Positions 21,000 through 31,577 are shown, counted from the stretch's first letter. The stretch: DNA of 64,000 nucleotides from Lacticaseibacillus pantheris DSM 15945 = JCM 12539 = NBRC 106106 (GCF_001311175.1 NZ_BBAI01000004.1:54648-118647); one strand, 5' to 3'. The notes: generated by a model from the sequence alone, not told the origin. Numbers and translations: made by a program.

Positions 21000-23332
21000 T
21001 CTGCACCACTTATTGAAACTACAGCAATCTCCAAGTGAGAAGCATTTAAGCAAGGCGGTTGACCTGACGAGTATGACCACGTCTGTTTGGCAACATCGTG
21101 ACCGGGGATCTATAACTTCACACGGTGTCGGGGTCGTCGCGCTAAAATCACCAACGAGGTACTCAAGCTGGCCACAAGGTTCTCCGACTGATGGTGACTA
21201 TATTCAGTATGGGACGGTCACCGGGTATAAAACGTTGAATCGGCTCGACTGGGCCGGATATAACCGGATTATCTTTACGATTTGTTCTAACGATGTGAAC
21301 GTCATTAACTCAAACGTGACCGTTGCGTTTAAAAATGATGGTGTTGTTAAGATTCCGGACAAGTACATGCGCGATGGGTTTCATTCCATCAACCTAGCTA
21401 ACGATCACAAACCGCACCAATACCATCTAGACATTAGTGATTTGCCTCGTGATGCTATTACTGAGATTAGTTTTAGCTCGGCGGCGAATGGTTCATACAT
21501 GAATATGCCGGGCAAAATCGACATTGAGATTAGTGATATCATCCTGGGAGTTACCCAAAATTCATCAAAAAATGTCGCTGGCGGCCAACGGACGGCGTGA
21601 TTATTGCATCGCAACTGGGGTATGACCAACATGGTCGTAAATCCATCCTCGTTAGTGATAACGTCCCAGAAGCGAGTTTTGAGGTTATCGATCAAAGTAC
21701 GAACCGCATTGTTCTGGACGGTAAATTAACCAAGCAGAGTGTTGACGGGCGGCAATTATTTAGTGGTGACTTTTCGGAGCTAAGTCAGCCCGGAAAATAT
21801 GAGATTAGGGTATCGGGATGCCGACCGGAAACCGTTCAGATTCTTCCTAGTAACAAAATTTGGTCTGAATCAGTGCTTGATAGCCTGAACTTTATCTATA
21901 GTCAACGTTGCGGTGCTCCGGTACCAGGAGTACACGGAACGTGCCATACGGATGTGTTTGCAGAGCATAACGGCATGACAGTTCCGTTTAACGGTGGCTG
22001 GCACGATGCTGGCGACCTATCACAACAGAGCATGCAGACCGGTGAAGTCGCATTGAGCCTGTTGGAGGTGTCGAGTGTATATCAAAAAGAACAACCGGCA
22101 TTTGCTGCTCGGCTCGAGGAAGAGGCCGAATGGGGTCTGGACTTCATTCTGAAGACGCGTTTTGGGGATGGATACCGCGCTACTAGTCTGGTACCTCCCG
22201 GTGGACGGATAACCAAATCGGCAACTTTGATGACGTTCGTGCTCGTACACACAACAGCGCGTATGATAATTTCCTGTTTGCGGGTATTGAGGGCAAAGCC
22301 GCGTTGGTCACCAACAACACTCAATTAAAGCGGGTGCTTACTCAGGCCGCAATCAGCGACTTTGAATTTGCGAGTGCCGTCTTCATGGAACACCCGTATA
22401 AGCGCGAACCAATTATGTGGGAGCACACCTATAACACGTCAAAGTCCTCTTATGATTCCACTATTGCATGGACGGCTGCAGTTCTTTTTAAATTAACCCA
22501 TGACGATACCTACCAACAAAAAGCCATTAGTGCCGGTAAAAGGCTGTTAACTTATCAGGAACGTGGTGGAATTACCGTTAACGGTAGAGTGGTTAAAGGC
22601 GTGTTTTATCGCGATGAAACACACACTGTTTTTCAGCATTTTAACCACCAGTCACGTGAACACTTATTTGCCTTTGCGTTAGCAGAGCTGATCAAGATTA
22701 CTACTGCTGATGAGCAGCAATTGTTTAAAGATGGTGCACGGATGTACGGCGATTATCTTCTGTGGCTACAGCAATATACAGCCCCGTACCCGATGATATC
22801 TTCCGGATTGTACTTTGACGATGAGCAACAAGATAAAGACAGTTTTCACATTCAGCATCTGCTGACCGACGCAACGGCCGAATCTGAGTATGGCAAACAA
22901 TTGCAAAAGGGGATAAAGATAGCCGATCATCTGTACGTCAAGCGTTTTCCGGTTTGGTTCTCCTTCCGTGGTAATAACGGAATTCTTCTATCGACTGCAT
23001 TAGGGGCCGCAACCCTAGGCGACGTTTTACACGACGCACAATTAAGACAATTAGCTGAAAACCAGCTTTACTGGATAGCCGGAGAAAATCCATTCGGTAA
23101 ATCTTTAATGCTTGGTTTGGGTCACAAGTTTGATGATTTGTACGCGGTATCTAGCGGCCCCCAAGTTGGAGCTTTGCCGGTTGGTATTGAAACTCGTGAT
23201 GACGAAGATGCACCATACTGGCCGCAGTTTAATAATGCAACTTACAAGGAAGTTTGGATTAGTAATAGTGGTCGGTGGCTATCGGTGATTGCCACACTCC
23301 TCAAATCATCCTCAAAGGAGAAACAACAATGA
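20965..23332 (+). CDS. Cytoplasmic GH9 glycosidase with N-terminal beta-sandwich domain (frameshifted)
   Basis: This is probably a single protein of about 789 residues. The first 211 residues are a beta-rich domain of the carbohydrate-binding type. An Ig-like domain as in CelD/GH9 enzymes comes next (IIASQLGYDQHGRKS), then the GH9 catalytic domain with GGWHDAGD (nucleophile-activating Asp pair) and the late NNATYKEVWI region with the likely acid Glu. There is no signal peptide, unlike secreted cellulases. The first part could be a separate gene, since TGA and GTG overlap at 21597-21600, but no ribosome-binding site precedes that GTG, and one extra base in GG 21594-21595 fuses the frames. A second missing base lies in CCC 22197-22199. 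Known cytoplasmic GH9 enzymes include exo-beta-glucosaminidases. Confidence 0.78.
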
Positions 23333-24639
23333 AGTCTAACAAATTTATCGACGGTTTATCTTCTTTCGCTGGTAAGCTGTCATCTAACAATTACATCATG
23401 GCCGTGCGTGATGCCTTTGCCGGAAGCATTCCGTTAACCATTACAGCAGCGTTTTTCCTTTTGGTAAACAACGTTCTATTGGCGCCGAAAACTGGATTAT
23501 TACGGTCAATGCCTGGTCATGAGCAGATTATGGCAATTGGGACTCAGGCGTACAACGGTACTTTGGGGTTCTTGACGATTCTGATTACTTTTCTCATCGG
23601 TTACCGACTCGCTAAGTACCTCAAGGCCGATGGGTCAATCGGAGGGATGGTTTCGGTAGCTAGTTACATCGCGTTGGTGCCTAATCAACTCACCATTCAG
23701 AGTGCAACTGGTAAAAGTGTATCCGTCTTGGGTGCACTGAGCCAGAACGAAACATCGGCTAACGCCATGATGATGGGCATCATCGCAGGTCTAGTTGGCA
23801 CGACCATCCTGGTAAAACTTTCGAAGAGTAAACGACTACAGATCAAGATGCCCAACGGTGTTCCACCAGCAGTATCGAAGGCCTTCAGCTCACTGTTCCC
23901 AGCATTTTTAACCATTACGTTCTTTGCTATTATTGAAGTACTGGTGCAGACGTTAACAGGAATGTCCCCGGCCGATGTTATCGTGAAGGTACTGCAAGCA
24001 CCACTAGTTGGTGGTTTCCAGTCATTACCAGGTATTCTGTTATACGTATTCCTTGCTACCGTTGTATTTATCTTTGGTATCCATGGTGCCTTTGTTTTTG
24101 GCGCAATCTCTGGACCAATTCTATTAACCTCCTTGCAGCAGAACATTGATGCAATTAAGGCTGGGTCTTCGGCACCAAACATCGTTACTCAACCATTCTT
24201 GGATGCGTATGTGTACATGGGCGGCGGTGGCACAATGATTTGCCTGGTGTTAGCAATCATTATTTTCTCTCGTCGTAAGGATGAACGGATGATTGCTAAC
24301 ATCGGTGGTGTTGCTAGTCTGTTTAACATTAGTGAGCCAATGATGTTTGGTGTTCCAATTGTCTTTAACCCGGTTTACGCAATTCCGTTTGTGTTATCGC
24401 CACTAGTAGCAACGCTGATTGCTTATGTATCAACAGCAGCTGGCCTTGTTGCTAAAACCTATATTCTGATTCCTTGGGTAACTCCTCCCGTTATCTCTGG
24501 ATATCTGGCAACGGGTGGTGACTGGCGTGCATCACTGATGCAAATCATTACGATTGTCATCGGTACACTCATTTACGCACCATTTGTAATTGCATCTAAC
24601 CGAGTATTTCAGAAGCAACAGGCAGAACAACAAGCGTAG
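23329..24639 (+). CDS. PTS lactose/cellobiose/chitobiose-family EIIC permease
   Basis: This is an intact 436-residue EIIC with about ten hydrophobic segments. The family signature GGVASLFNISEPMMFGVPIVFNP carries the conserved Glu of the sugar site. ATG 23329 overlaps the GH9 stop (TGA) and follows AAAGGAG. It imports and phosphorylates the disaccharide cleaved by the GH9 enzyme. The locus has EIIB just downstream but no EIIA, so EIIA must come from another locus, for example that at 13489. Confidence 0.88.
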   Translation: MKSNKFIDGLSSFAGKLSSNNYIMAVRDAFAGSIPLTITAAFFLLVNNVLLAPKTGLLRSMPGHEQIMAIGTQAYNGTLGFLTILITFLIGYRLAKYLKADGSIGGMVSVASYIALVPNQLTIQSATGKSVSVLGALSQNETSANAMMMGIIAGLVGTTILVKLSKSKRLQIKMPNGVPPAVSKAFSSLFPAFLTITFFAIIEVLVQTLTGMSPADVIVKVLQAPLVGGFQSLPGILLYVFLATVVFIFGIHGAFVFGAISGPILLTSLQQNIDAIKAGSSAPNIVTQPFLDAYVYMGGGGTMICLVLAIIIFSRRKDERMIANIGGVASLFNISEPMMFGVPIVFNPVYAIPFVLSPLVATLIAYVSTAAGLVAKTYILIPWVTPPVISGYLATGGDWRASLMQIITIVIGTLIYAPFVIASNRVFQKQQAEQQA

Positions 24640-24678
24640 TTAATGCATGGACACTGGAATTTGAAAGGATGGTTCATT

Positions 24679-24992
24679 ATGGCAAAAAAGGTAATTATGT
24701 TAGCTTGCTCCGCAGGTATGTCCACCAGCATGTTGGTCGCAAATATGCAGAAGCCGCGGCCAGTGACAATATTGACGTTGATATCTTTGCTACGGCATCG
24801 AGTGGTATTGATGACGCAATGGAGGAACAGAACCCGGATGTCCTGATGCTTGGACCTCAAGTCCGGTTTATGGAGAAGGATTTGAAGGGCAGGCTGGATA
24901 TTCCCGTTGAAGTAATTGATATTCGTGACTACGGGACTATGAATGGCGAAAAGGTTTTGCAGACCGCGCTTGGTTTGATTAATCAAGCGTAG
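24679..24992 (+). CDS. PTS lactose/cellobiose-family EIIB (frameshifted)
   Basis: This is a soluble EIIB of about 105 residues. The phospho-Cys lies in VIMLACSAGMSTSMLV near residue 10, and the C-terminal half has the usual DVLMLGPQVRFMEKDLK and VEVIDIRDYGTMNGEKVL. ATG 24679 follows AAAGGATGG. One base is missing at AA 24751-24752; restoring AAA gives VANMQKAAAS in one frame. It is the last gene of the ROK-GH9-EIIC-EIIB operon and ends just before a strong terminator. Confidence 0.85.
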
Positions 24993-25051
24993 GCAGATAT
25001 TGATTTCGATCGAATTTGTTGAAACAACGGAAGCTGATTTTACGCAGTACT

Positions 25052-25106
25052 AAAATAGGTTCAACAGTTGCCGGTGGGGGCGAGAGGGTTGAACCTACTT
25101 TTATTA
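25052..25106. terminator. Bidirectional terminator between PTS operon and helicase-PLD gene
   Basis: AAAATAGGTTCAAC (25052-25065) pairs with GTTGAACCTA starting at 25089, followed by CTTTTATT; the A-rich left flank gives a U-run on the other strand. It lies between two convergent genes. Confidence 0.75.
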
Positions 25107-28100
25107 TGCTTGTTTTTGAGGTGTGTCTCGAAAAACATCCAGAGCAAACTGTTCAGCTAGATTTGCATTATCTATAACCATTGTGGTGTCGATATTATAG
25201 AATTTATCTTCTTTGTTGCGTTTTGCTGACAACCAATTGAAGGAGCCGTCTGCAAGAATGTGGTGATCAATCAGTATTTGCTTTGAGTGTATACGCCTGT
25301 GTGTCATTTTGATAGTCACACCCAGTGACGAAAGAGTATTAATACCAGACTGGAAATTTTGCAATTTATTTTTTTTCAGTATTCATTTCTGCACTTGGGT
25401 GAACAACCACCGAGACGCCTCGGTTAATACAGCTTTCCATGGCCACAAGTACCGGTTTTGCTTGATCTTGAAGTACAAGATTGGAAATGTAAGGAGCACT
25501 GATATCCACTCTTTCCTGGGCCCGAGAGAGTTGTCTAATTAGCCAGTCATCATGAGCCTTTGCACCTGTTAAATTTGCAATTATTTCGTCGGGTTGGAAA
25601 CTTGATACTCCCACGATTTGATTGCTTTTATGCGCAAACAGTTTTCGCGCGAGTTGTCCGGATGGCAGGGATTCCTTCACAGGTAAAATGTCTACATTAC
25701 CGAAATACAAAAAGCTATCCTTGGCTCTAGAAACGGCAACATTGAGCATATTGGTGTTTCTATCAAAGAAAAATTCCGTTTTATCACTATCGTAAACGGG
25801 GGAAAAGATGATCACTTTCCGTTCAGCACCTTGTAGAGCGTGAATTGTTCCGCACGTGAGCTCCTCATCTTTGAGCCCTTCTTTTTGTAATTCACGTTTG
25901 ATTGTGTTCGATTGTTCCTTAAATGGGGTCACTATTGCGATTGTATCCTTTAACCGAGTTTTATGGCCATGATCCATAGATTCTATCCGGGTTTTATTTT
26001 CGCGAATCCACCTTGCAATTGCCTGTGCCTCTCGCTCATTGTAGCGACTACCATTTTTTTGTTTTTGCTTTACCAAGCAGAGTAGCATATCCGAACTGTG
26101 GCAATGACCATCCTGATGAGCCCTTTGGCGTGGAACGTTTGGGAATTAATTGGTTGTCGTAGGACATTTTGTTGAAATAGTCAACGATGTCGGGCAGACA
26201 GCGGAAGTGTTCTTTCAGCATTATGCTTTGTCTGTTATTCTCATTAGCGATAAAAGATGATTGATGCTGAGTTGCTGACATAAGGTCGCCGCTAGCAACA
26301 GAGAATCCATCATTTTCGATGGTTTCTATGTCATCTTCGCTGAAGTTAATTAGGTGGCGCATGTTGACCCGATCAATATTCTTTTCGAGGGCCCAAATTG
26401 GCTGAATTTGCTTAGTGTCCCCCACTACAAGTGCCTTTTTAGCTAGAGCAAAGCTGGCTAGGGCTATTTCCGGACTAACTTGGCCTGCTTCATCGACCAC
26501 TAGCAGGTCGATATCGTTAAACATCGGCCGTTTACTGTCTTCTTTGAAAAAAATTATCCACTTGATAAAATGTTCCAACAATGCAAGGCATCAGCATTGA
26601 AATGATTTGCCAATCTCTCTTTTTAGTAATTTGGCTGGTTTCTTTTTGAGGTAAATCCTCTTGTTCTAACAACCATCGTGCTTCCCAGTAATGAGTGGAT
26701 AGCATGAACGCTAGGTATCTCATGTTAGTGTCAATTTGGGCATCTAGTGGCTCGCCTTTCACGATGTGGTTTCTGAATATCGCATCAGTATATTCACCTT
26801 TCGCTTGGTATAGTCGATTAAGCTTCTCCTTTTGTTGGGCATACTTGTCCTGTGCCTTTGGCACGGCTTTTCTTGAACGCCTAAATTGTGCCACCAAGTT
26901 TACTTTTTCGTCTAGACCGTGTAGTTCGCAAAAGTTTTGACGCCGCTTTTTGGCCTGCTTTTTGCCTATGACTGGTAAGTAGTCGAGTATTGTGGTGTTT
27001 TTATGATCGTAGTCATACCAAGACTCCAACAATTGTTTGTTAGTAGCGAATAGAGTTTGCTGTTGGTGAAGATGTTCCTTTATTTGGACCAGTAAAGATT
27101 CTTCTTTCTTAACTTGACCATCAAAGTCACGCTTATCACCATCTAGTATTAGCTGGATATCGTCAACAACATCCATTAATGCCTGGTGCAGTTCGTCACG
27201 ATAGACTTCAACAGATGCGTTGAGCTCTGGAAACAATTGTTGGCAATTTGAAAGGAATGCCTTAGTATTTTCCGCTAAGGATTCTGGTGTGCTTAAATTA
27301 TTGAGGTACTGATGCTCCCGTGCTGTAATTTTAGCATCTATACCACTTGTGCTTTTATATTTTTCAGGGGATACCAGGTAGAGCCCAAATGTTTTATTAC
27401 CAGGCAACCAATGGTCAGCAAACATAGCTTGCTTGTCCGTAAAATTTTTGTATATCTTAGTTGCTGGCCAGATAATTTGACTGTCCTCGGGGAGGCTGGC
27501 AGCATGGGTAAAGCTACTAATAATGTTCGTAACTGCCTGATTATTGGTTGATGAGGCTACACACACTTTAGGGTATTCGTCCATAACAGCTGACTTAACC
27601 CACTCAGTGGCTATAACGCTTTGCAGTAATGATGTTTTTCCTGTCCCAGGAGGGCCGCTAATGGCAAGCACTTGTCCCGGCTTTAGAGCAGTATAGTTTG
27701 CCAATGCTTGTCTTTGAGTGTCAGTGAGTCCATGCTCTGGGTTCATTTGACCGAGATGGTTCACGTGTTCCTCAGATAGTTGTTGCGCAGTTAGAACATG
27801 TTGGCTTTTATGTGAAGAGTTAGGAACCATTGAGGAGAATAACGGTAAGTTTTTCTTGGTATCAATAATCTTTTCATATGTGCGTTGGATGCTAAAGGAC
27901 ATACCCGAATTTTGCTCGCCTAATACAATTCTGAATTTATTGGTTTCGTTGTCGTCTGATGAGTGATTTTTATTAAAGTGAAAATTTACAAGTGATTGAT
28001 GAGTGAGTTTTTCAAACAGCTCTGCTGATTGTACTGCAAAGGTGTTCCAATCATCAGTGCTAAAAGGATTAACCTCAATTTGTGTATTAAACTGCGCTAG

Positions 28101-28487
28101 GTCCGCGATAGGAGGCTGACCTTGATTTTGTTCAGAATCTTCTAACACGGGGCTTAATAACTTTCTGGGAATCCATGGGAAATTGTGTTCTATTGGTGTG
28201 AGCTCGCCGTCAGATGATATTTTTGCTGGAATAACCATCGGCGCAGGATTTCTAGTGTTATTGCGAATTATGGGCATTATTAAAACGCTTAGGGTATGAT
28301 CTGTTTGTTTTTTTTGGATGAGTGTGACTACCAAAATTTTCCCACGGACTGGGATGGAATCTTTCCTGCAAAAAAATCTTCTGGTTCAATGTCGACGGAT
28401 CCTTGCGGCTTGGCGGGACTGTCAGTTAATACACTTTGTCGAAGGGTTTGTAGATAGTAATCGGCTAATTTTTTTACTTGTAATCAT
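25104..28487 (-). CDS. mkoC: SF1 helicase-PLD nuclease, Mokosh type II (MkoC)-like (five frameshifts)
   Basis: After repair this is one protein of about 1125 residues. The N-terminal 200 residues belong to no domain I know. The helicase part is UPF1/DNA2-like (COG1112): Walker A in ISGPPGTGKTSLL, motif II VVDEAGQ, motif III GDTKQIQP, motif VI NVAVSRAKD. The C-terminus is a phospholipase D domain with one HKD motif (HSKQILIDHH, then GSFNW). This helicase-PLD layout is that of single-gene Mokosh type II anti-phage systems, thought to act on RNA or nucleic-acid intermediates. Start ATG 28487 comes from restoring the frame at the seven-T run 28469-28475 and at 28337-28340; the N-terminus then reads MITSKKLADYYLQTLRQS. 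Extra bases also sit at 26547-26553, 26054-26060 and 25369-25376. The gene is more AT-rich than its sugar-locus neighbours. Confidence 0.78.
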
Positions 28488-28868
28488 TTTTGTACCCCGC
28501 TAGTAGAAATGTTGTCGTTATACTACAGATATAGTCATAGTTTACATCATGTACATTGAGCGGCAAGGATAAATAACTCTATGATGTAATGTGGATTATT
28601 GATACCACGTAGAATAATCCTATCGCCGGCTGTAACTAATGGTGGGTTCACAATGTTAAGTGATTTGGTTTTAGCGGAGTCGTTGATTTTAGCTCTAGCA
28701 AATATATCATTGACACATTTAACTTAGGCAAGGTGGACTCGCAAAATAGCATCATACTTTTTGACCGTTAAATGCGTCATCAAGGATAAAAACCGTTGCA
28801 CACAACCAATGTGTACGACGGTTTTAAAATGGCGATTAATTTCACTATCTACGGTTTCTCCGTCTCCC
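28488..28868. other. Intergenic region upstream of helicase-PLD gene
   Basis: About 380 AT-rich bases. It must contain the minus-strand promoter of the helicase-PLD gene, but I found no clear elements. A minus-strand frame (28724-28969) overlapping the esterase tail has no family features. Confidence 0.45.
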
Positions 28869-30395
28869 TCAACGAATCCGCAAACTAAACGGTGACACGG
28901 GATACCCAACATCATTATACAAGGTCGGTACCGGCGCATTGTCCCAGCAGTACCGGACGGCGGCTGCATTTGCCGGTAGGTCGATTGTCAATTCGTTGCT
29001 GGTAACCGTGGCTTTTGTTGCGGTGACCGTACGCCAACCTTTTTGAACTAATACTTGAACTTCGAGTTGACCGTTAACTTGCAGCTGGTGTGATTGGCCA
29101 ACGCAGAAGGTTACGTGGCGTAATCCGTCTGTGGGTCCGTCTTCCGTGGTTATTTGTTGAACCTGAGGAGTATCGCAGTATCCTGCCGCATTTGCCATCA
29201 CCGCCCCAATCCGTGTGCCGGGAGTACGTTTGTCAGTCGGGTGAATGTTGTGGCGCTCACCCGTGTCGACAATGGAGACTAAGTGCACGTTAGGTAATTC
29301 CCGTGCTACCTTTGCCTGCGCCATACGTAGCAGTGGCCAGGCATCGATAGGTTCGTCGTTATACTGGGGTAGCTGTACCACGTAAAATGGGAGCCGCGGC
29401 TGTTTCAGGTCAGCCCGCCAGCGATTGATCAGACCACTCAACAACGCCGTATACGCGTGCGGGTGGGGAGCATCGTTCTCGCCCTGATACCAGATGACGC
29501 TACCAAATGTGAACGGCACAATCTTACTGAACTCAGTATGGTATAGCCCTGATGGTCGGAAAAAGGCGGCTGGAGTCATCGGCGGTGGCCATGGGGTATG
29601 CCCAACCCTTTGTTTAACGATGTTTTGCCCTAAATACGGGTGTGCACGCATGTAGGCAGCCTTCTTTTGCTGGTAGGCATTGAACACGGCGTCGTACTCA
29701 GCATTCTCCTTGTCAAAAGTAGTTTGCGCAACACCATCAACTGCTCGGTGATATGCATCCATGTATGTGGCCTTTAGCGTTGGTTCCCGGTTTAACGCAT
29801 CCGCGGGTAGCCAACATGACGCTGAGGTGCCGCCGCGATAGCATTCCACAATACCGATAGGGCCACGTTGCCCATTCCGTAGTAGTTCCAAAGCCGCGTA
29901 GAAGGCAATGGCGGAATGGGAGCCAAAATTGCTGGCGGATAGCTGGTGCCATGCAGGCGCAGGGGAGCCAGGTACGTTGTATGCCGGCTCGTCCTCCGTA
30001 TCAATTGACGCCACCTGGTAACAACTGATTTCCGTAGTTGGGAAAGCCTGACGCAATTCGGCAGCGTGTTTTTCCTCGTCCAGGGTGAATTCAATGTTGG
30101 ATTGACCCGCGGCCAGTATGACGGTGCCGAAGCGTACCTCCGTACTGGTGGTATTGTCCGAGGTCTCTACGTGCAGTTGAGCACTTGTGCCAACTTTGCC
30201 AGTAGGCACTGATACGAGCCAGGCTCCATCTTCGCTGGCCTCTGTCTGTACGTTTGCCTGGGCCAGTGACACCCGCACCTGCTGGTAGGGGTGGGCGTGA
30301 CCGAAAATGTTGACGGTAGTATTGGCCTGCAAAATTGCGCCGTCACCAAACAGTGGCGCAAGCAGGGTATCTTTGACCAGGGTCTGCACAATCAT
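28869..30395 (-). CDS. Sialate O-acetylesterase-like carbohydrate esterase
   Basis: This is a 508-residue SGNH-fold esterase, intact. Block I with the nucleophile Ser is TVILAAGQSNIEFTL (about residue 96), with later GGTSASCW, SVIWYQGENDA (block III-like) and a C-terminal TGERHNIHPTDK supplying the His. A beta-sandwich segment precedes the catalytic domain. Such enzymes remove acetyl groups from sialic acids or plant polysaccharide side chains. There is no signal peptide, so it works on imported sugars. It overlaps the EIIB gene by four bases (ATGA), so esterase and EIIB are coupled. Confidence 0.82.
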   Translation of the reverse strand: MIVQTLVKDTLLAPLFGDGAILQANTTVNIFGHAHPYQQVRVSLAQANVQTEASEDGAWLVSVPTGKVGTSAQLHVETSDNTTSTEVRFGTVILAAGQSNIEFTLDEEKHAAELRQAFPTTEISCYQVASIDTEDEPAYNVPGSPAPAWHQLSASNFGSHSAIAFYAALELLRNGQRGPIGIVECYRGGTSASCWLPADALNREPTLKATYMDAYHRAVDGVAQTTFDKENAEYDAVFNAYQQKKAAYMRAHPYLGQNIVKQRVGHTPWPPPMTPAAFFRPSGLYHTEFSKIVPFTFGSVIWYQGENDAPHPHAYTALLSGLINRWRADLKQPRLPFYVVQLPQYNDEPIDAWPLLRMAQAKVARELPNVHLVSIVDTGERHNIHPTDKRTPGTRIGAVMANAAGYCDTPQVQQITTEDGPTDGLRHVTFCVGQSHQLQVNGQLEVQVLVQKGWRTVTATKATVTSNELTIDLPANAAAVRYCWDNAPVPTLYNDVGYPVSPFSLRIR

Positions 30396-30703
30396 TCATC
30401 CCCCATCAACTTCATGGCGTCATGCAGAATGTGTGCCCCGTTCATTAGCCCATAATCCTGCATGTTAATCACTTGTACCGGAATGTCTAGCTGTTTCTTG
30501 AGGTCTGGTAGCATGTATCGTACTTGCGGCCCGAGCATTAATACTGATGGATGCTCGCTTTCGAGCTCCTCTTCGGCATTCACTGCCGCAGTTGCGAACA
30601 CTTTGTAGTCCAGTTTTTCCTTAGCTGCGGCTGCTTGAATGTGTTTTACGATGAGGCTGGTCGAAAAACCGCCAGCACATGCGAGCATAATTGTTTTGGT
30701 CAT
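30392..30703 (-). CDS. Orphan PTS lactose/cellobiose-family EIIB
   Basis: This is a 103-residue EIIB with the phospho-Cys in TIMLACAGGFSTSLIV and the conserved SVLMLGPQVRYMLPDLKKQ. ATG 30703 is chosen because GGAGG lies at correct spacing. No EIIC or EIIA is adjacent; the operon consists of this gene and the esterase. It may serve an EIIC elsewhere or act as a regulatory phosphocarrier. It is transcribed from the promoter at 30765-30793, under GntR-type operators. Confidence 0.85.
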   Translation of the reverse strand: MTKTIMLACAGGFSTSLIVKHIQAAAAKEKLDYKVFATAAVNAEEELESEHPSVLMLGPQVRYMLPDLKKQLDIPVQVINMQDYGLMNGAHILHDAMKLMGDE

Positions 30704-30764
30704 AGCATTTCCTCCATGTGAGAACCCTCGTTCAACTAATTCTATTGGCATCGCTTACAAGGAT

Positions 30765-30793
30765 AGTGTATGCTCGTTCTACTTTCATGTCAA
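30765..30793 (-). promoter_or_regulatory. Sigma-A promoter of the EIIB-esterase operon
   Basis: On the minus strand, TTGACA (30793-30788), a 17-bp spacer and TACACT (30770-30765). The -35 box lies inside the first GntR-type palindrome. Confidence 0.75.
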
Positions 30794-30801
30794 TACATGA
30801 A
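30784..30801. promoter_or_regulatory. GntR-type operator 1
   Basis: TTCATGTCAATACATGAA is an 18-bp palindrome with outer arms TTCATGT and ACATGAA. It covers the -35 box, as expected of a repressor site. Confidence 0.7.
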
Positions 30802-30806
30802 CATCG

Positions 30807-30822
30807 TCAGGTATATACATGA
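30807..30822. promoter_or_regulatory. GntR-type operator 2
   Basis: TCAGGTATATACATGA is a 16-bp palindrome with one mismatched pair and shares the TCATGTAT half with operator 1. It lies between operator 1 and the upstream regulator gene. Confidence 0.65.
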
Positions 30823-30856
30823 AGGAATGAATAAAAAGCCGGCGATTTGCCAGCTT

Positions 30857-31577
30857 CTAGATGCTCTTACCGCTTAGATACGTGTATTTATGGTGGACAC
30901 TGTACGGATGATGATCAATGGACATGTCAAAGGGGCGGCCGTCCTCGAGGTATGTCGTCTGCTCTACCTGCAGAACGGGCTCGTCCGGAGCGGAGCCGAG
31001 ATATTTAACGTCATCATCGCCGGCTTTTTCCGCTGAAATTATCCGGTACTGACTACCAACCTTTAGCCCGCGTTCCTCCTTGAGGAAGGTGTAAAAGGAT
31101 CCGAGTAACGCATCCTTATCCAGGTTGGGGATGATTTTCATTGTGAGGAATGTATGCTCCAAACCGTAAGGCTCGCCATTGACAATGCGTAGCCGCTTGA
31201 TTTCGTACACCGGCTCATTTGCTTCCAGCTCTAGCGCCTCCTGTACCTTGGCGTCCGGAAAGTGGATGTCGAAGTACAAGACCTTACTGGTGACCGGCAC
31301 GCCGAGGTCCTTACTGAGACCCTCATAGGCGTTGACTGGCAACTGACCGGCGGGGCGACCAGGTTGCTTTCTGACCAGCGTACCGATTCCGCGCTGGGGG
31401 ATCACCACACCGTCCTCAGCAAGAATATCCATCGCCCGCTTAATGGTCATCCGACTAACCGCCAGTTCACTGGCCAGCTCCTCCTGCTTGGGTAACAATT
31501 CTCCCGGCTTGTAGGTTTTATTGGCAATTCTTGATTTAATTTTTTTTTATAATGCGTGCATACTTTGGCTCACCCAT
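30857..31577 (-). CDS. GntR/HutC-family (UTRA) transcriptional regulator (frameshifted)
   Basis: This is a sugar-sensing repressor of about 240 residues. After removing one base from the nine-T run (31540-31548) the N-terminus reads MGEPKYARIIKKIKSRIANK, leading into the wHTH (LPKQEELASELAVSRMTIKRAMDILAEDGV) typical of GntR proteins. The C-terminal UTRA ligand domain contains VYEIKRLRIVNGEPYGLEHTFL. ATG 31577 follows GGAGGG. It lies just upstream of the EIIB-esterase operon in the same direction and is the natural candidate to bind the palindromes at 30784-30822. The UTRA ligand is usually a sugar phosphate. Confidence 0.85.

Noticed and set aside
28724..28969. 81-codon minus-strand gene behind the esterase
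   Set aside because: It overlaps the esterase end in another frame and shows no protein-like pattern.
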